From Chara braunii (taxonomy: Eukaryota > Streptophyta > Charophyceae > Charales > Characeae): a DNA stretch of 44,318 nt. Below are positions 40,827 through 44,318 of this stretch, piece after piece. The translations under genes and the position numbers were made by a program. Numbering within the stretch: position 1 is the stretch's first letter; each line of letters starts with the position of its first letter. The stretch spans positions 8,257,534 through 8,301,851 of the forward strand of contig BFEA01000003.1 in assembly GCA_003427395.1 (NCBI GenBank), written 5' to 3'. Below the pieces are notes generated by a model that saw only the letters and a program-made list of their open reading frames with translations, did not search any database and was not told where the DNA came from.

Positions 40827-40900
40827 GCGCTGCTCATTTTTTAGCAGCGCACTATATTACTAAAGTTATCCTGACAATTCGAGACTCTGAGAGTAATAAA
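40827..40900 (+). promoter_or_regulatory. LTR core promoter and polyadenylation signal with a hairpin
   Basis: An 8-bp perfect stem, GCGCTGCT...AGCAGCGC (40827-40834 and 40843-40850), is followed at once by a TATA-like TATATTA (40853-40859) and then AATAAA (40895-40900). TATA and AATAAA spaced this way are typical of the U3/R part of an LTR. The assignment rests on the primer site 280 bp downstream. Confidence 0.5.
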
Positions 40901-41177
40901 CAGTGTGAAACAGGGTTTGGACTATCATCGTTTCATTGTTTCCTGGATGTGATCTGCTCGGCTTTTCTTTATGACTGGTTGTGACGATTGAGTGGAGTGA
41001 ATTGCACTTTCAGTGTACCCTGTCATATCGCATGGTCAGGGTTTCCGCTGTGTTATCCCCCCCTGTGCGGTGTGATACTCCTATCCACTCCCCTTCCTTC
41101 TGTGTATGTATGGGCATACCTGGAAGTCTATGTGAGTGAGTGTTGGTCATCAGACAACAAACAACTAGAATCATGAC

Positions 41178-41196
41178 AGTTGGTATCGAAGTGATT
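41178..41196 (+). other. Putative LTR end and Met-tRNA primer-binding site
   Basis: The LTR-like end ...ATCATGACA is followed after two bases by TGGTATCGAAGTGATT. The first seven bases, TGGTATC, match the Met-tRNA-type primer sites common in plant LTR elements. A gag-like ORF lies 1.5 kb downstream on the same strand. Confidence 0.55.
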
Positions 41197-42692
41197 GGAT
41201 CCAGACTCCGAAGCAATTGATGAGTTGGAGCAACCATCATCATCTGGCGAGATATTGGAGTTGAGTCTCATGGCGATTCATCATCTTCAGGGTTGTTGTC
41301 AGTAAGGGTGGTGGTAGTGAGTGTGTGGCGAGAAGAATTGGACAGAGGGTGACTCACTCCTGACTAGGGTTGTGCAGGAGTGGTTGGCGATTGGTGCTCA
41401 GAGACCTGAGAGGGTCTGGGAGGCTATTTTTAGCCTGGCGATTCATTTGGAGGTTGGCGATTGGCAAGGAAGTGATCCCAGGAGGTGGCAATTGTGGAAT
41501 TGGGTCAGCCCGGTCAGGATCCCCAATTCCCAGGCAACGCAGTACATGGTGATGTGGCGCTGCCCTGACTTTCTCAGTTATTGGCACCTGGGAGTCCGGA
41601 TTCTTTGAATCTGTCAGTTGGGGGTGAAGCGCCTCAGGGTAATCTACTGGATCACCAAGTTTCAGGCAATTTGGTATGTGGGAACACTGGATACTGTCAG
41701 GAGATGAAACTGGCGAGATGGGGTTGACCAGTCAGCCATAGCCAGGGTTTCATGCATCTTCTTCAGAGTTGACTCTGAAGTAAGTGTGTTCCTTACTTCA
41801 TCCTGTGTGGCGATTCTGGGACTATTATTAGGATAGTGAAATTTGGTCTGTCTGTCAGGTGACAGTTGAAAATCGAAATTCAGACTGTGGGACAACCATA
41901 TCCAACTTCCCCTACCTATCTTCTTTGACTTCTACTAACCCTGTTTGACCTTCTCTCTGACTCATATTTCATATGTGGCTGCTTTACAGTATTGCGATTT
42001 ATACTGTGTAGTGAATTGGTGAATTCAGGGTCCTGTTTTCAGTGATAATGCAAATTGGAATTTTGCGCTGACATAGCTAAAGCTTGGCTAGACTAGGGTC
42101 AGTCATAACTTTGATTATGTCCGCCAGAATTCAATTTTGTCAGTCCCTGGTGAATCACAATTTTGTATACAGTATCAAAATCGCACATCCAGATTTGATG
42201 TTCTGAGTGAGTTACAATGAAAACTGTAATTCTCCATACCTAGGGTATGGCATACAGCCTAATACAGGGTCATACAATAGTGAAGTCTGTAGGGTAGGTC
42301 AAAAAATAGGGTAACCTGTAAATCGCTGCATCTTGATCATCAGTGGACATCTGTCTAACCCTAATTAGTCACTCTGCCTAATTACTAATCAACACTAATC
42401 AGTACAAGACCGCATCCTGTAAGTAATTGAAGTAGGATTTGCAATTATTACATGCAATTGTTGTGTCAGGGCAGGGATGGGAAAACCGTGAAATTGATTT
42501 TTGCTGAGTGTACTTTAAACTGACCCTGACCCTCAAGCGGTCTGCTCACTTGCTTAAACTAACCAACCTCTTCTCTCCAGGCAGGGGACAGCAATTGAGG
42601 GAGTACTGAAGAGAAATCTCAATTCTTGTTACCTCCTGCTCTGTCTCTGATTGATTGTTTATTTTTTTTTATCTGAATTGTGGGTGACCAAA
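41197..42692 (+). other. Leader region of the plus-strand LTR element
   Basis: About 1.5 kb of sequence without a convincing ORF lies between the primer site and the gag-like ATG. Short GGCGATT and GGCGCT words recur. A long leader like this is seen in several plant Ty3-type elements. Confidence 0.35.
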
Positions 42693-43262
42693 ATGGCCAA
42701 TTATGAGAAGGGCGAAGTACCTAAGAAGGGTGAGACTTCGGAAGCGAAGCCTCAGGTACAGCCCAAGACACCGTTCCTGCTTGACCCTCTAGAGGCTGAA
42801 CTACGGGCCCAGGAGGAGGTACTCCGCCAACAGGCCAAGGCAGTTGAGTCTCTAAAGTCTGAGCTGATGAGAAAGGAGGAATCTGCCAGAAAAGAAACAA
42901 GAAGGCGGGAACTGGCAGCTGACGTGGAGAAGGTTGGGACTAGTGGCAGCTCCAGCCAGTACAATAAAGACAAAGCTGAATTCGTCCTTCTGCAGGACGA
43001 AATTCATCAGTCCTATTTTACTAACTGGGACGCCAGGATTACCAGTCTGGAGGACAGCATGGCTGAGCATACTCAGCAACTGCAAGATATTTCCTCCAAA
43101 CTGGACCGTCTCTTCGTCCATCTGCAGATCCCACCTGCTCAAACAGATCCTCCCTCTCCTGGGTCTTCTAAGCAGACTCTCAGAAACTCCCACAATCCAG
43201 ACCTACATCTCCACCCTCTACTCCCAAATCAACAATACACGCCTTCGTTGCACTTACTCTAG
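42693..43262 (+). pseudogene. Gag-like coiled-coil protein of the plus-strand LTR element (truncated)
   Basis: I chose the ATG at 42693 (MANYEKGEVPKKGETSE, context accaaaATGG) over the earlier one at 42651, whose leader is hydrophobic and overlaps T-rich sequence. The 189-aa product has a Lys/Glu-rich N-terminus and a predicted coiled coil at about residues 30-80 (EAELRAQEEVLRQQAKAVES and on). A second amphipathic stretch follows (WDARITSLEDSMAEHTQQLQ) before a Pro/Ser-rich end. This fits the N-terminal part of a gag, before capsid. The last seven codons and the stop come from the inserted foldback element at 43239, so the original C-terminus is lost. Confidence 0.6.
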
Positions 43263-43583
43263 AACCTGTGACACTAGATGAGCTCTCGAAACCCTGGGTG
43301 TCGTCCTACTTGACCACAGAGCCGCACCACTGTGCTACGGGGCAAAGTCTGTCACCGGGACAGGAGGTCTATTCTCGAAAAACGAGCCAGTCGGCAGGCA
43401 ACTCCCGATGACACTTGCAAATTCGGTTTTTGCAAGTGGGAGACTCTCAACGTTTTGAGAGTGGGGTTGTAGCGTGGCTTCTGACAACTTTCGATCGGGT
43501 TTCAACAGTTTACCGATCGAGAGTAGGTGCAACGAAGACCCACTCTCAAAACTTCGAGGCTCTAGAGTAGTGCAGCGAGGCCC
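43239..43583. mobile_element. 345-bp foldback element that ends the gag ORF
   Basis: The left end ACGCCTTCGTTGCACTTACT and the right end in reverse, GGGCCTCGCTGCACTACTCT, share the family terminus and continue with CTAGAGCC/CTAGAACC. Inner pairings occur at CTCTCAACGTTTTGAGAG and at CGATCGG...CCGATCG. The flanks are ATA and ATT, a near match for a 3-bp duplication. It is the same broad family as the cluster at 35-37.7 kb. Confidence 0.7.
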
Positions 43584-43972
43584 ATTGTCACTGAATATGG
43601 TCTGTGTGCCAGCTCACATGCAGTCGTCTTGACTGCCACAGGCATGGTCAGTGAATCATGCCCTGACATCTGACACCCTGCCTCGAGCAGACACCATCTG
43701 TGAGAAGAGCACTTTCTTTTCTTTTTTAGCAGGTTTTTTTTTATTTGTTTGGTCATGAAATGTTTTCTTGCGTTTATTTTCCCTACTTCACGCTGCCACC
43801 CACCTGTCCAGCACGGTCACACTACTCCACATACATGGCTAGTGAGATCTCGCTCCTATTGTGAGTATGCCCTTATTGAATACTTTCGAATCGGATAAAA
43901 AATTGCGCCCCTCGTATGTTGTCCTCTCTCCCCGGGGGGCAAGTCCCACTAGCAGCGTTGAGGTTCCTCGAC
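43584..43972. other. Unassigned stretch
   Basis: No resumed gag frame was recognised after the foldback element, and no other gene or repeat is supported. T-rich sequence lies at 43717-43752. Confidence 0.25.
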
Positions 43973-44063
43973 GCCTGAATCTGGGCGACATTTATGGAGA
44001 TGTGCAAAACTGGCGTTGAGTTTCCTCAACTGCCCATGGACACAAACGCGTCCAGATTCAGGC
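43973..44063. mobile_element. 91-bp foldback element related to 781-874
   Basis: A perfect 12-bp inverted terminus GCCTGAATCTGG / CCAGATTCAGGC bounds it. A second internal near-pair, CGTTGAGGTTCCTCGACG / GCGTTGAGTTTCCTCAAC, lies across the left edge. The left arm resembles the right arm of the element at 781-874 over about 39 bases. Confidence 0.6.
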
Positions 44064-44098
44064 TTAAAGGGTTTCCCGCGAAGATTTTTTTGAAGGCT

Positions 44099-44259
44099 GC
44101 TGACGATTTCTCTGCAAAAAAACTTGGGTGCTGGGACGGTTGGGTCCGTATCCTCCGTGAAGGGGTAATGGAATACGGTCGCTGACGAGTTCTCTGGAAA
44201 TTTTTTTGGTGCTGGGACGGTTGGATCCGTATCCTCCGTGAAGGGGTAATGAAATACGG
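44099..44259. repeat. 82-bp tandem repeat, two copies
   Basis: GCTGACGATTTCTCTG starts at 44099 and GCTGACGAGTTCTCTG at 44181. Both units continue with GTGCTGGGACGGTTGG, TCCGTATCCTCCGTGAAGG and GGTAATG.AATACGG. Confidence 0.92.
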
Positions 44260-44318
44260 CCCTGGTCTACGAAAAATAACAGCTGCGGGATTTGTCACTA
44301 CCTAGGCGCTACCGACAC

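Noticed and set aside
1-44318. CRISPR array, bacterial operons, Shine-Dalgarno sites
   Set aside because: No regularly spaced identical repeats with unique spacers were seen, and the LINE, SINE and LTR content is eukaryotic.

Overview
The window looks like a repeat-rich, non-coding-dominated stretch of a large eukaryotic nuclear genome. I see no single-copy host gene that I can name. The recognisable families are L1-type LINEs with a gag-like ORF1 ending in a zinc knuckle, an APE endonuclease, a reverse transcriptase and a zf-RVT tail; Ty3-type LTR elements with Met-tRNA-type primer sites; tRNA-derived SINEs; and many short foldback DNA elements. This mix fits a plant-lineage genome, and a streptophyte (charophyte-like) alga is my best guess. 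That is inference from element style, not a species call. Six single N bases between about 31.3 and 34.2 kb suggest collapsed repeat copies in the assembly.

Layout. 0-3.2 kb: microsatellite, a periodic GGGGCAT tract, two small foldback elements, and a decayed LINE on the minus strand with gag-like ORF1 and zf-RVT remnants. 3.2-9.5 kb: non-coding retroelement-like DNA with a minus-strand primer-binding site near 5.37 kb, a 942-bp foldback element, a CAATCAG-rich tract and one unassigned 214-aa ORF (8487-9131). 9.6-12.1 kb: TG repeats, GC hairpins, tandem repeats and a SINE. 12.8-19.7 kb: a very large inverted repeat, with arms of about 1.2 kb and a spacer of about 4.5 kb. The spacer holds a 5'-truncated LINE ending in a 63-nt poly(A) and SINE pieces. 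20.0-26.2 kb: a minus-strand Ty3-type pol (protease, RT, RNase H start, a Cys/His-rich module, integrase), followed by two extra ORFs joined through AUGA stop-start overlaps. 26.2-33.1 kb: a minus-strand LINE with an unusually long ORF1 and an EN-RT ORF2 that has lost its 3' end at the junction with the Ty3 element. 35.1-37.7 kb: a nested cluster of foldback elements with 3-bp target duplications. 40.8-43.3 kb: the promoter, polyadenylation signal and primer site of a second LTR element on the plus strand. Its coiled-coil gag-like ORF is cut off by another foldback element. 43.9-44.3 kb: one more foldback element and a tandem pair.

How the parts fit. Almost everything is mobile-element sequence at different stages of decay, and nesting gives a partial relative order. 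The most notable signals are: (1) two consecutive AUGA overlaps downstream of the Ty3 integrase, leading into an acidic accessory protein; (2) a stem-loop in three LINE 3' ends whose stem changes by compensatory substitutions; (3) the 1.2-kb inverted arms, each carrying CCAAT/TATA-like promoter sequence pointing inward; (4) a family of 3-bp-TSD foldback elements inserted into one another; (5) a LINE ORF1 frame of roughly 1,400 codons.
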